NCBI RefSeq assembly: GCF_016887565.1
Contig: NZ_CP069396.1
Location: forward strand, 8,042,001 to 8,106,000
DNA length: 64,000 nt
Source: Archangium violaceum
GTDB lineage: Bacteria; Myxococcota; Myxococcia; Myxococcales; Myxococcaceae
Direction: 5' to 3'
A program made the translations under genes and the position numbers. This document shows positions 43,983 to 52,077 of this stretch, one piece after another. The notes under the pieces were generated by a model that worked only from the letters and a program-made list of their open reading frames with translations, did no database searches and was not told where the DNA came from. Each line of letters opens with the position of its first letter. The stretch's first letter is position 1.

Positions 43983-43992
43983 GACAACAGCG

Positions 43993-44718
43993 ATGATCAC
44001 CCTCTATCAGACCCCCACCGCCTGGGGTACCCCCAACCTCAGCCCGTTCTGTATCAAGCTGGAGTCCTACCTGCGCATGACGGGCCAGAACTACCAGGTG
44101 CAGCCGGCCGACCTGCGCAAGGCGCCCAAGGGCAAGGTGCCCTACGTCGACGTCGACGGACGGCTCATGGGCGACTCCCAGTTCATCATCGAGTACCTCA
44201 AGCAGAAGTTTGGGGACACGCTCGACAGCAAGCTGACGGATGAGCAGAAGGCGATCGGCCACACGGTCCGGCGCATGTTGGAGGAGTCCACCTACTGGAA
44301 CATCGTGTACACGCGCTGGGTGGACGAGGCGGGCTGGCGCGCCTACGTGCCGGTGCTCGAGACGATGCTGCCGGTGGTCCTGGGCAACGTCATGCTGCCG
44401 GTGCTGCGCCGCAAGATGTTCAAGACGCTCCATGCCCAGGGCATGGGCCGCCACAACTTCGATGAGGTGCAGAAGCTGGGCAAGGACGACATCACCGCGG
44501 TGTCGACGATCATGGGCAGCAGGCCGTTCCTGCTCGGCGAGACGCCCACCTCCTTCGACGCGTCGGTGTACGCGTTCCTGGTGGGCATCATCGCCTTCCC
44601 GGTGGACTCGGACTTCAAGCAGCACACCCTGTCCCAGGGCAACCTCGTGGAGTACTGCGCCCGGTTCAAGTCGCGCTTCTTCGCCAACTGGAAGCCGTCC
44701 GGCTCCAGGGCCGCCTAG
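43993..44718 (+). CDS. GST-fold protein (metaxin/FAXC-like)
   Basis: This 241-residue glutathione S-transferase-like protein starts at the ATG at 43993. The N-terminal thioredoxin fold begins TLYQTPTAWGTPNLSPFC and has the usual VPYVDVDGRLMGDSQ (Pro and Ser for glutathione). The C-terminal helical part contains GSRPFLLGETPTSFDASVYAFL. The SPFCIKLESYL pattern and length are those of the metaxin/failed-axon-connections branch, not of zeta-class maleylacetoacetate isomerase. Its active site is uncertain. It is 10 bases downstream of the molybdopterin oxidoreductase gene, so the two are likely co-transcribed. Confidence 0.82.
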   Translation: MITLYQTPTAWGTPNLSPFCIKLESYLRMTGQNYQVQPADLRKAPKGKVPYVDVDGRLMGDSQFIIEYLKQKFGDTLDSKLTDEQKAIGHTVRRMLEESTYWNIVYTRWVDEAGWRAYVPVLETMLPVVLGNVMLPVLRRKMFKTLHAQGMGRHNFDEVQKLGKDDITAVSTIMGSRPFLLGETPTSFDASVYAFLVGIIAFPVDSDFKQHTLSQGNLVEYCARFKSRFFANWKPSGSRAA

Positions 44719-44819
44719 TCCCGCCCCCCTCCCGGCGCCGTGCTCCGGACCGCTTCGGCGATTCCCGGTGCGGCGCCGGTTGCCCCCGCCCCGGCCCCCT
44801 CGTACCCTGCGGACGTACC

Positions 44820-45275
44820 GTGGCGCGCTCTCCTCTCAATCTCGACGAATTCCTGCCGTACCGGCTCTCGCTCGCCTCCAACGCGGTGAGCCAGGTCATC
44901 GCCCGAGCATATGAGGAGCACTTCGGCCTCAAGGTGAACGAGTGGCGCGTCATCACCGTGCTGGCGGAGAACGACGAGCTCACTCAACAGGAGATCGTCG
45001 GCCGTACGAAGATGGACAAGGTGACGGTGAGCCGCGCCGCGCAGGTGCTCGAACGGCGCAGGCTCCTGCGTCGCGTGACGAACACCGACGATGGCCGCTC
45101 CCTCCGGCTCTCGCTCACGGCCGAGGGGCAGAAGCTCTACGCCCGGGTCGTGCCCGCGGTGCTCGAGCTCGAGGCCGAGGTGCTGAAGGGACTCGGTGAG
45201 CAGGAGATCGCCGAGCTCAAGGACGTGCTCCGCCGCCTGGAAGCCGCCGCCGAGCGCGTGCTCACCCGCCGCTGA
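44820..45275 (+). CDS. MarR-family transcriptional regulator
   Basis: This 151-residue winged helix-turn-helix regulator is of the MarR type. Its features are an N-terminal dimer helix (FLPYRLSLASNAVSQVIARAY), then recognition helix region LTQQEIVGRTKMDKVTVSRAAQVLERR, wing NTDDGRSLRLSLT, and a long C-terminal dimer helix. It is transcribed toward and lies 177 bases from hpd, with a 20-base palindrome in between. It probably represses the homogentisate genes and responds to an aromatic intermediate. The GTG start at 44820 lacks a clear ribosome-binding site. Confidence 0.88.
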   Translation: MARSPLNLDEFLPYRLSLASNAVSQVIARAYEEHFGLKVNEWRVITVLAENDELTQQEIVGRTKMDKVTVSRAAQVLERRRLLRRVTNTDDGRSLRLSLTAEGQKLYARVVPAVLELEAEVLKGLGEQEIAELKDVLRRLEAAAERVLTRR

Positions 45276-45396
45276 CGCATCGCATCAGCCCGGCGACAAC
45301 AACTCCTTATCAATCCCGTCAGTGCCGCTCGTCTGTCTGACAAGCACTGAACCAGGGGCCTGCTCGTCACCCATTTGACATGCCCTCAGCAATGTC

Positions 45397-45429
45397 TTGC
45401 GTGGTTAGTTTCAGATGTTACTATCTGAA
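45397..45429 (+). promoter_or_regulatory. Candidate MarR operator overlapping the hpd promoter
   Basis: A perfect inverted repeat, TTCAGAT (45410-45416) and ATCTGAA (45423-45429), separated by 6 bases, lies 23 bases before the hpd start codon. A possible -10 TACTAT (45419-45424) with TTGCGT (45397-45402) 16 bases upstream would overlap it. Another TTGACA at 45375 has no good -10. Repressor binding would block polymerase. Confidence 0.65.
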
Positions 45430-45452
45430 GAGACTACGGAGGCAGCCAGGTC

Positions 45453-46526
45453 ATGAGCAACGTGGCGGAGAATCCCCTCGGGTTGAATGGTTTCGAGTTC
45501 GTCGAGTTCACCTCGCCGGAGCCCGGCAAGATGATCGATCTCATCGAGCGGCTGGGCTTCACGGCCTACGCGATGCACCCGACGAAGGACGTCGTCCGCT
45601 ACAAGCAGGGCGGCATCAACCTGCTGGTGAACCGCGAGCCGACCGGGCAGGCGGCCGAGTTCCGGGCGCTGCACGGCCCGTCGGCCAACGGCATGGCGTT
45701 CCGCGTGGACAACGCGAAGAAGGCGTACGAGCTGGCGATCGAGCGCGGTGCGCGCCCGGCGGATCCGCTCGCGGGCACGCTCGGCCCGGACAGCTATGTC
45801 CTCCAGGGCATCGGTGGCAGCCTCCTCTATCTCGTCGACCGCTACGGGGCGAAGGGCTCGCTCTATGACGGCTGGCGCCAGATTCCCGGGGCCGCGGAGG
45901 CGGAGGCGAAGAACAGCACGGGCCTCGACATCCTCGACCACCTCACGCACAACGTGCGCCGGGGCGAGATGCGCACCTGGTCGAGCTTCTACAACCGGGT
46001 GTTCGGGTTCACCGAGCAGAAGTACTTCGACATCAAGGGCCAGGCGACCGGCCTGTTCTCTCAGGCGATGATCGCCCCCGACCGGGCCATCCGCATCCCG
46101 CTCAACGAGAGCCAGGACGACAAGTCGCAGATCGAGGAGTTCATCCGCCAGTACAACGGCGAGGGCATCCAGCACCTGGCGCTGACCACCGACGACATCT
46201 ACGGGACGGTGGAGAAGCTGCGCCAGCGCGGGGTCATCTTCCAGGACACCATCGAGACCTACTACGAGCTGGTGGACAAGCGGGTGCCGGGCCACGGCGA
46301 GGATCTGGAGCGGATGAAGAAGAACCGCATCCTCATCGACGGCAGCAAGTCGGAGGGCTTCCTGCTGCAGATCTTCACCGAGAACCTCTTCGGGCCGATC
46401 TTCTTCGAGATCATCCAGCGCAAGGGGAACGAGGGGTTCGGCAACGGCAACTTCCAGGCGCTGTTCGAGTCCATCGAGCTCGACCAGATCCGGCGCGGCG
46501 TCATCCAGGTGACGACGCGGCGGTAG
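45453..46526 (+). CDS. hpd: 4-Hydroxyphenylpyruvate dioxygenase
   Basis: This 357-residue non-haem iron dioxygenase converts 4-hydroxyphenylpyruvate to homogentisate in tyrosine degradation. Iron ligands are His163 (LDHLTHNV), His241 (GIQHLALTTDDI) and Glu319 (IFFEIIQRKGNEGFG). The GNGNFQALFESIE ending is typical. It starts at the ATG at 45453, with GGAGGCAGCC upstream. It is the first gene of the catabolic run controlled by the palindrome upstream, and hmgA follows 33 bases after its stop. Confidence 0.97.
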   Translation: MSNVAENPLGLNGFEFVEFTSPEPGKMIDLIERLGFTAYAMHPTKDVVRYKQGGINLLVNREPTGQAAEFRALHGPSANGMAFRVDNAKKAYELAIERGARPADPLAGTLGPDSYVLQGIGGSLLYLVDRYGAKGSLYDGWRQIPGAAEAEAKNSTGLDILDHLTHNVRRGEMRTWSSFYNRVFGFTEQKYFDIKGQATGLFSQAMIAPDRAIRIPLNESQDDKSQIEEFIRQYNGEGIQHLALTTDDIYGTVEKLRQRGVIFQDTIETYYELVDKRVPGHGEDLERMKKNRILIDGSKSEGFLLQIFTENLFGPIFFEIIQRKGNEGFGNGNFQALFESIELDQIRRGVIQVTTRR

Positions 46527-46559
46527 TCATCCGGTAGCGCGAAACGCACGGAGGGGCAC

Positions 46560-47873
46560 ATGGCGATGGACGGATACATGTCGGGATTCGGCAACGAGCT
46601 GGCGACCGAGGCCGTCAAGGGCGCGCTTCCGGAGGGGCAGAACTCTCCCCAGCGCGTGCCGTACGGACTGTACGCGGAGCAGCTCTCGGGCACGGCGTTC
46701 ACCGCGCCCCGGCGGGAGAACCGCCGCAGCTGGCTGTACCGGCTCCGTCCCAGCTCGAGCCATGCGCCCTTCCGCCCGCATCCGGAGGGCCTTCTGAAGA
46801 GCGGGCCCTTCACCGAGGCGCCCGTCACGCCCAACCGCCTGCGCTGGAGCCCGCTCCCGCGCCCGACGCAGCCGACCGACTTCATCGAGGGACTGGTCAC
46901 GTTCGCGGGGAACGGCGCGCCCGCGCACGGCACGGGCGTGGCGGTCCACCAGTACCTCGCCAACCGGTCGATGACGGACACGGTGTTCTTCAACGCGGAT
47001 GGAGAGCTGCTGCTCGTTCCGCAGTCGGGGCGGCTCCGGCTGGTGACCGAGATGGGCGTGCTCGGGCTCGCGCCGGGTGAGGTGGGCGTGGTGCCGCGCG
47101 GCGTGCGCTTCCGCGCCGAGCTGCCCGACGGCGAGGCGACCGGGTACATCTGCGAGAACTACGGCGCGCTGTTCCGGCTCCCCGAGCTGGGGCCGATCGG
47201 CTCGAACGGGCTCGCCAACCCGCGCGACTTCCTCACGCCGGTGGCCGCGTTCGAGGACGTGGACCGGCCGACGCGCGTCATCCAGAAGTTCCAGGGCCGC
47301 CTCTGGGTGGCCGAGCTCGACCACTCGCCGCTCGACGTGGTGGCCTGGCACGGCAACCTGGCGCCGTACAAGTACGACCTGGCGCGCTTCAACACGATCG
47401 GCACGGTGAGCTACGACCACCCGGATCCGTCGATCTTCACGGTGCTCACCTCGCCGAGCGAGAGCCCCGGGGTCGCCAACTGCGACTTCGTCATCTTCCC
47501 GCCGCGGTGGATGGTCGCCGAGAACACCTTCCGCCCGCCCTGGTTCCACCGCAACATCATGAGCGAGTTCATGGGACTGGTGCACGGCGCGTACGACGCG
47601 AAGGCCGAGGGCTTCCTGCCGGGCGGCGCGTCGCTGCACAACTGCATGAGCGGCCACGGCCCCGACCGTGAGACCTACGAGCGGGCGGTGGAAGCCCGGC
47701 TCGCGCCCCACAAGATCGCGGACACGCTCGCGTTCATGTTCGAGTCGCGCTGGGTATTCGCCCCGACGCCCTTCGCGATGGAGACGCCCGCCCTGCAGCG
47801 CGACTACGACGCCTGCTGGTCGAACTTCCAGAAGGCCCGGCTGCCCGGGACGGACGCGGAGAAGCCCCGGTGA
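46560..47873 (+). CDS. hmgA: Homogentisate 1,2-dioxygenase
   Basis: This 437-residue iron dioxygenase opens the homogentisate ring to give maleylacetoacetate. The N-terminus is [16 protein letters not shown]. Signature stretches are [18 protein letters not shown] and [17 protein letters not shown] with the ligand residues. The length is the family norm. It overlaps the next gene by four bases (GTGA), so coupled translation is likely. Confidence 0.97.
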   Translation: MAMDGYMSGFGNELATEAVKGALPEGQNSPQRVPYGLYAEQLSGTAFTAPRRENRRSWLYRLRPSSSHAPFRPHPEGLLKSGPFTEAPVTPNRLRWSPLPRPTQPTDFIEGLVTFAGNGAPAHGTGVAVHQYLANRSMTDTVFFNADGELLLVPQSGRLRLVTEMGVLGLAPGEVGVVPRGVRFRAELPDGEATGYICENYGALFRLPELGPIGSNGLANPRDFLTPVAAFEDVDRPTRVIQKFQGRLWVAELDHSPLDVVAWHGNLAPYKYDLARFNTIGTVSYDHPDPSIFTVLTSPSESPGVANCDFVIFPPRWMVAENTFRPPWFHRNIMSEFMGLVHGAYDAKAEGFLPGGASLHNCMSGHGPDRETYERAVEARLAPHKIADTLAFMFESRWVFAPTPFAMETPALQRDYDACWSNFQKARLPGTDAEKPR

Positions 47874-48883
47874 AGCTCGCATCGCTGAAGTCGGGGCGCG
47901 ACGGCCGGCTGGTCGTCGTCTCGGATGACCTGTCCTCGTATGCCGACGCCACGGCGATCGCGCCGACGCTGCAGCGCGCGCTGGACGAGTGGGAGCGCTG
48001 CGAGGGGCCGCTCCGGGCGCTCGCCGCGGCACTGAATCGGGGCGAGGCGCCGGGCAAACCGTTCTCCGAGGAGGAGTGCGCCGCGCCGCTGCCACGTGCC
48101 TACCAGTGGGCGGACGGCTCGGCGTACGTGAACCACGTGGCGCTCGTGCGCAAGGCGCGCAAGGCCGAGATGCCCGAGAGCTTCTGGACCGACCCGCTCA
48201 TGTACCAGGGCGGCTCGGACGGATTCATCGGACCTCGTGAGCCCATCCCGCTCGCGGACGAGAGCTGGGGCTGCGACCTCGAGGGAGAGGTCGCGGTCAT
48301 CACCGGCGACGTGAGGCAGGGAGCGACGCGCGAGGAGGCACTGCGGGCGATCCGGCTCGTCCTGCTGGTCAACGACGTGTCGCTGCGGAACCTCATTCCG
48401 GCGGAGCTGGCCAAGGGGTTTGGGTTCTTCCAGTCCAAGCCGGCCTCCTCCTTCTCGCCGGTTGCCGTCACGCCCGATGCGCTCGGCCATGCGTGGCGCG
48501 AGGGCAAGCTGCACGGGGCGCTGCGCGTCTCGTTGAACGGAGAGCCCTTCGGGCGCGCGGACGCGGGCGTGGACATGACGTTCGACTTCGGCACGCTGGT
48601 CGCGCACGCCGCCAGGACGCGCGACCTGTGCGCGGGGTCCATCATCGGCTCGGGCACGGTGTCGAACCGCGATGCGGATGGCGGTCCCGGGAAGCCCATC
48701 CGTGACGGAGGGCTCGGCTACTCCTGTATCGCCGAGGTGCGGACGGTCGAGACGCTGCTGACGGGGGCGCCGAAGACGCCCTTCCTCCGCCGGGGCGACC
48801 GCGTGCGCATCGAGATGAAGGACGAGGCGGGCCGCTCCATCTTCGGAGCGATCGACCAGGCCGTGACGGAGCCGCGTCGATGA
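47870..48883 (+). CDS. fahA: Fumarylacetoacetate hydrolase family protein
   Basis: This 337-residue FAH-family hydrolase is the likely final enzyme that splits fumarylacetoacetate to fumarate and acetoacetate. The metal-binding region is [16 protein letters not shown]; before it [10 protein letters not shown] and after it [20 protein letters not shown] follow the family pattern. It has a GTG start overlapping hmgA by four bases, and its own stop overlaps the next gene by four bases (ATGA). The operon setting supports fumarylacetoacetase over other family functions. The family also contains decarboxylases and hydratases. Confidence 0.88.
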   Translation: MKLASLKSGRDGRLVVVSDDLSSYADATAIAPTLQRALDEWERCEGPLRALAAALNRGEAPGKPFSEEECAAPLPRAYQWADGSAYVNHVALVRKARKAEMPESFWTDPLMYQGGSDGFIGPREPIPLADESWGCDLEGEVAVITGDVRQGATREEALRAIRLVLLVNDVSLRNLIPAELAKGFGFFQSKPASSFSPVAVTPDALGHAWREGKLHGALRVSLNGEPFGRADAGVDMTFDFGTLVAHAARTRDLCAGSIIGSGTVSNRDADGGPGKPIRDGGLGYSCIAEVRTVETLLTGAPKTPFLRRGDRVRIEMKDEAGRSIFGAIDQAVTEPRR

Positions 48884-49245
48884 CCGGAGGACGCACGCGC
48901 GTCTTCGAGACTCCCGCTGGCGTCGCACTCTGCACGCTCGACGCACTCAAGGATCCCGGAGCGCGCAACTTCGTCCTTCAGATCGATGACGCCTTCTTCC
49001 ACGGCTTCCTGGTGCGCACCGGGGAGGTCGTCCGGGGCTACGTGGACCGCTGCCCGCACCAGGGGCTGCCGCTGGCGCAGAAGCTCGACGACTACCTGAC
49101 GCCCGATGCCCGGCTGATCGCCTGTTCGTGGCACGGAGCGCTCTTCCAGCTCGACGACGGGGTGTGCGTCGGCGGCCCGTGTGCCGGCCAGAGGCTGACG
49201 CCGTGGCCCGTCACGGTCGAGCGGGGCATTATCAGGACCGCCTGA
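48880..49245 (+). CDS. Rieske [2Fe-2S] domain protein
   Basis: This 121-residue single-domain Rieske protein has cluster ligands in CPHQGLPL and ACSWHGALF (C-x-H and C-x2-H), 18 residues apart, with the family's flexible Gly-Pro loop CVGGPCAGQ following. It lacks a signal peptide, so it is cytoplasmic. It starts at the ATG at 48880, overlapping the previous gene by four bases. An electron-transfer protein tied to this operon is unusual, since none of the three known enzymes here needs a Rieske partner. Confidence 0.9.
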   Translation: MTGGRTRVFETPAGVALCTLDALKDPGARNFVLQIDDAFFHGFLVRTGEVVRGYVDRCPHQGLPLAQKLDDYLTPDARLIACSWHGALFQLDDGVCVGGPCAGQRLTPWPVTVERGIIRTA

Positions 49246-49281
49246 GCTGTCGTGGCTCCCATGGAGCCTGAGGGTGGAACA

Positions 49282-50730
49282 ATGCGCACTGACTCGTCGA
49301 GGGCCCGGTGGGCAGGCCTGCTGCTCGCCATGGTCCTACTGTCCACCGGCTGTACGTCGCTGACGCCACCGCCCGGCCAGAGGGTGAACCTGCGCTACAT
49401 GCCGCGTGAGATCGCGGAGCCTACGTTGGCCAAAAGGCCGACTGTGATGGCGGCGGGCTCTGACAATGCAGCGGGGACCGAGTGGCAGAACGCCCTCGCG
49501 GCCCACCTGGCGTTTCGCGGTGCCGTTGGCGACGTGTCCGGCTCCACCCGCCGGCTCTCCGGCGAGCTCTCCAGACTCAAGACCAGCAACCCGGGCATCG
49601 CTGGGGGAGGCGGCGGCATCTTCCTCCGCTACGTCGAGCATGGTGAACGCCAGCTTCGGTGGATTGAAGCAGAACTCGTTGCCGCCACCCGACTGGCCAA
49701 CGCGGCCTCGGAGGTGGATGACCTTGACATGCAGCTCGCCCTGCTGCGCCTCGCGGGCCCGCGACTCGAGGCAGCGATGCTCGGCTCCCTCCTGCTCGCC
49801 GGATGGCTCGACTTCCTCAACCTCGTCGATGTCGTACTCAAGCAGGGCTTCAACCGCGTGGAGACGCTGTTCGCGAACATGGACCGCTTGCAGAAGATGC
49901 TCGAGCCCTCCATGACGGCACTCTCCTCACTCGATCCAGGACAAATGGAGGCTGCGGCGAAAGACCTCCCCTCGCTGATGGGCCAGCTTTCCGGCGAGTT
50001 CAATTCGACTTGTGAGACCGTGCGCGTGGCGATGAAGCGCGGCGAGCAGGTGATGCTGTTGGCGCAGCTCGTCGAGACGGTCGCCATGGTGTCGACGCTG
50101 AAGATGCCACTGCCAAGGCTGCCACCGAGCGCTCCCGCCACGCTCGGGGTGAGTCTCATGGTGGGTTCCAACGGCGTGATGACGGGCACGCGGATGGTCG
50201 TCTCCGCCGAATGGGTGGAGATGATGCGCCGGCTGGTGCGGGCGAGCGTCATCTCCCTTCCCGTCGTTAGCGCCACTGTCCGGATTCAGGCTGGCCAGGT
50301 GATGATGGCGCAGTCTCACGACGAGCTGCCACGGGGCGTGCGCGACGCGCTCGGCGACGGGCCCGAGGTGCAGGGCATGCGGGTGACGAACAGAGCTGGT
50401 GCCGGCATGACCGAGCCACCGAGACACCACGTCCTGCCGCGAGAGTTCCGCGAGTGGTTCGAGCAGCGCGGCTTCACCGGCGAAATGAGCATCGACCAGT
50501 TCTGCGTCCGAATGGAGCAGGCAAAGCACGAGGCGATCCATGGAGGTGGCAATTGGCGCTTGGGCCGCACATGGCCCGGTGAATGGAACCGGATGCTCAT
50601 GAAGACCCTGCGCGACGCCGAGGTCGATGCTGGCCGGATGTTGACGCGGAACGAAATCCTGAGGCTCGTCGCGAAGAACATGAGGGACTATAGAATCCCG
50701 GTGAACTTCACCCCTTGGATGGGAAGATGA
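49282..50730 (+). CDS. SitA/DUF2380-like lipoprotein, candidate polymorphic toxin
   Basis: This 482-residue lipoprotein starts at the ATG at 49282, with lipobox LSTGC and Cys24. Residues 30-370 are a long helical body with several hydrophobic patches. The last ~100 residues differ: PRHHVLPREFREWFEQRGF, then AKHEAIHGGGNWRLGRTWPG with further His, Trp and Asn, a pattern recalling compact HNH/AHH-type nuclease toxins and the DUF2380 family of myxobacterial lipoproteins. In Myxococcus, SitA toxins are lipoproteins with variable C-termini that pass between cells by TraA/TraB outer-membrane exchange and are neutralised by a linked SitI. The match to that class is an inference. It is 36 bases downstream of the Rieske gene. 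Confidence 0.6.
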   Translation: MRTDSSRARWAGLLLAMVLLSTGCTSLTPPPGQRVNLRYMPREIAEPTLAKRPTVMAAGSDNAAGTEWQNALAAHLAFRGAVGDVSGSTRRLSGELSRLKTSNPGIAGGGGGIFLRYVEHGERQLRWIEAELVAATRLANAASEVDDLDMQLALLRLAGPRLEAAMLGSLLLAGWLDFLNLVDVVLKQGFNRVETLFANMDRLQKMLEPSMTALSSLDPGQMEAAAKDLPSLMGQLSGEFNSTCETVRVAMKRGEQVMLLAQLVETVAMVSTLKMPLPRLPPSAPATLGVSLMVGSNGVMTGTRMVVSAEWVEMMRRLVRASVISLPVVSATVRIQAGQVMMAQSHDELPRGVRDALGDGPEVQGMRVTNRAGAGMTEPPRHHVLPREFREWFEQRGFTGEMSIDQFCVRMEQAKHEAIHGGGNWRLGRTWPGEWNRMLMKTLRDAEVDAGRMLTRNEILRLVAKNMRDYRIPVNFTPWMGR

Positions 50731-51197
50731 GCGAGGACCGTTCCTGGGAGGGCAACTGGAAGGTCCGCCTGTATGAGCGGGTCCGCGAGCGGGGCTTCGA
50801 TTCGCTCACCGCTTTCGCCGAGGCGCGTCCCGCCGTCCCGCTCTATCTGCTGGCCGAGGAGCTGGGCGAGGAGGACGTCGCCGCGGTGCAGGTGTTCAGC
50901 GCATTGCTCGCCGAGGCGGAGCGGCGCAAGCAAGTCACTCGCCTGGTGCGCGATGTTCTCGTACGTGAGTTCGCCGAAGGACTCCCCGGCGGCTGGCCGG
51001 CCATGATGGACGACGCCAACCGCTTCGAGGTCGCCATGGCGCTTGGCCGCTGGTCCGCTTATACCCCAGAGACCCATCAGAAGCGCGTCGAGCAGGCCAG
51101 GGCAACGCTCCGCACCACACCGCCTCCGCCCGGTTGGCGCCCTCTTGACCCCGATGACGAACTGCTGCGGACGCTCCTACCCGACGAAGAAGCCTGA
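50727..51197 (+). CDS. Candidate immunity protein for the adjacent toxin
   Basis: This 156-residue acidic, soluble protein starts at the ATG at 50727 (MSEDRSWEGNWKVRLYERV), overlapping the stop of the lipoprotein toxin gene by four bases. No signal peptide is present. Nothing in the sequence matches a family I can name. The tight coupling, small size, acidity and position right after a candidate toxin fit a SitI-type immunity protein that would protect the producer. A second accessory role in delivery is an alternative. Confidence 0.5.
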   Translation: MSEDRSWEGNWKVRLYERVRERGFDSLTAFAEARPAVPLYLLAEELGEEDVAAVQVFSALLAEAERRKQVTRLVRDVLVREFAEGLPGGWPAMMDDANRFEVAMALGRWSAYTPETHQKRVEQARATLRTTPPPPGWRPLDPDDELLRTLLPDEEA

Positions 51198-51319
51198 ACT
51201 TCACCCGCCAAGTCCATCGCCACGCCGTCATTTCCCAAGAAATGTCACAAAGAATGACCCGGGTCGTCTTCCGGGGTGCGAACGGCGGAACCCGCTCCAC
51301 CCACAAGGAAGAGGTTGCA

Positions 51320-51925
51320 ATGGCTGACCTGGTCATGAACGCGTCCGATACCCTCAACACCGTCAACAACGTCGCCTACAAGGTCGAGCTGGCGCTCTAC
51401 AAGCTCTACAAGGCGGTCACCGGCGCTGGCTACAAGAAGCTGATGGACGGCTTCAAGGACCCCCTCAAGTCCATGCTGACCAAGGTCCAGGACGTCCTGA
51501 AGACGGTCCTGACCAAGGTCCAGGAGGTCATCGAGCCGTTCCTGGACAAGGACGTCCTGACGATGTTCAAGGAGGTCCTCGGCGCGGGCAGGGATCTGGT
51601 CAACTCGACGCTCGACCTGCTGCCCGCCGCCGTGCAGAACGTCGTCGAGACCAGCCGGCGCTTCCTCAACGTGATCGTCGACTTCGTGAGCATCGGCATC
51701 GATCACATCGCGGCCATCGTGGACCTGCTCATGAATGTCGGCCTCGCGCTCGCCGGTCAGCCCCCGACCCTCAAGCCGATCACCCTCGAGATGGTGAAGA
51801 AGACGGAGGTCCTGCTGCTGCCGGAGCCGATCACCGTCGACGCCAAGGCCCTCCCCTCGGGCTCCAACACGACCCCGGGCTCCAACACGACCCCGGGTTC
51901 CAACACGACCCCGGCCAAGAGCTGA
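51320..51925 (+). CDS. Amphipathic helical protein with GSNTTP repeat tail
   Basis: This 201-residue protein starts at the ATG at 51320 behind AAGGAAGAGG. It is strongly helical with repeating amphipathic pieces (SMLTKVQDVLKTVLTKVQEVIEP) and several Ile/Val/Leu-rich segments near residues 95-150 (LLPAAVQNVVET, NVIVDFVSIGIDHIAAIVDLL). The last 25 residues hold three identical GSNTTP hexapeptides. It could be a structural or inner-tube protein of the following tail operon, a membrane-active effector, or unrelated. The 155-base gap to the sheath gene has a hairpin, so it may be separately regulated. Confidence 0.6.
   Translation: MADLVMNASDTLNTVNNVAYKVELALYKLYKAVTGAGYKKLMDGFKDPLKSMLTKVQDVLKTVLTKVQEVIEPFLDKDVLTMFKEVLGAGRDLVNSTLDLLPAAVQNVVETSRRFLNVIVDFVSIGIDHIAAIVDLLMNVGLALAGQPPTLKPITLEMVKKTEVLLLPEPITVDAKALPSGSNTTPGSNTTPGSNTTPAKS
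51860..51913 (+). repeat. Three tandem 18-bp units encoding GSNTTP
   Basis: GGCTCCAACACGACCCCG occurs at 51860, 51878 and 51896 (the last with one change, C to T). It encodes GSNTTP three times at the C-terminus of the protein at 51320-51925. The near-identity suggests recent duplication. Confidence 0.9.
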
Positions 51926-51966
51926 TCCCAGCCGGCCGGTCGCGTTCCACATCCATCTGAAACACA

Positions 51967-52016
51967 GGACCGCGTGCGCCTTCAGGGCGTGCGTGAACCG
52001 CCAAGGCGCGCGGTCC
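51967..52016 (+). other. Leader hairpin upstream of the sheath gene
   Basis: GGACCGC...GCGCC pairs with GGCGC.GCGGTCC, a 12-bp stem with a 2-base bulge and a loop of about 24 bases, in the gap before the tail sheath gene. No U-run follows. It may be a leader structure controlling tail-operon expression. Confidence 0.5.
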
Positions 52017-52077
52017 GGGGAACCTGCACCCTGAGCAGGGTCATCCACCCCCTCGTCCCCGAGGGTCCGGAGAGCAC

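Noticed and set aside
43993-44718. Maleylacetoacetate isomerase (zeta GST)
   Set aside because: The N-terminal active-site motif of the zeta class is missing and the sequence has the metaxin/FAXC-like SPFCIKLESYL.
45375-45403. Promoter with -35 TTGACA at 45375
   Set aside because: No -10 lies at 16-18 bases (TGCGTG); the TTGCGT/TACTAT pair further down is preferred.
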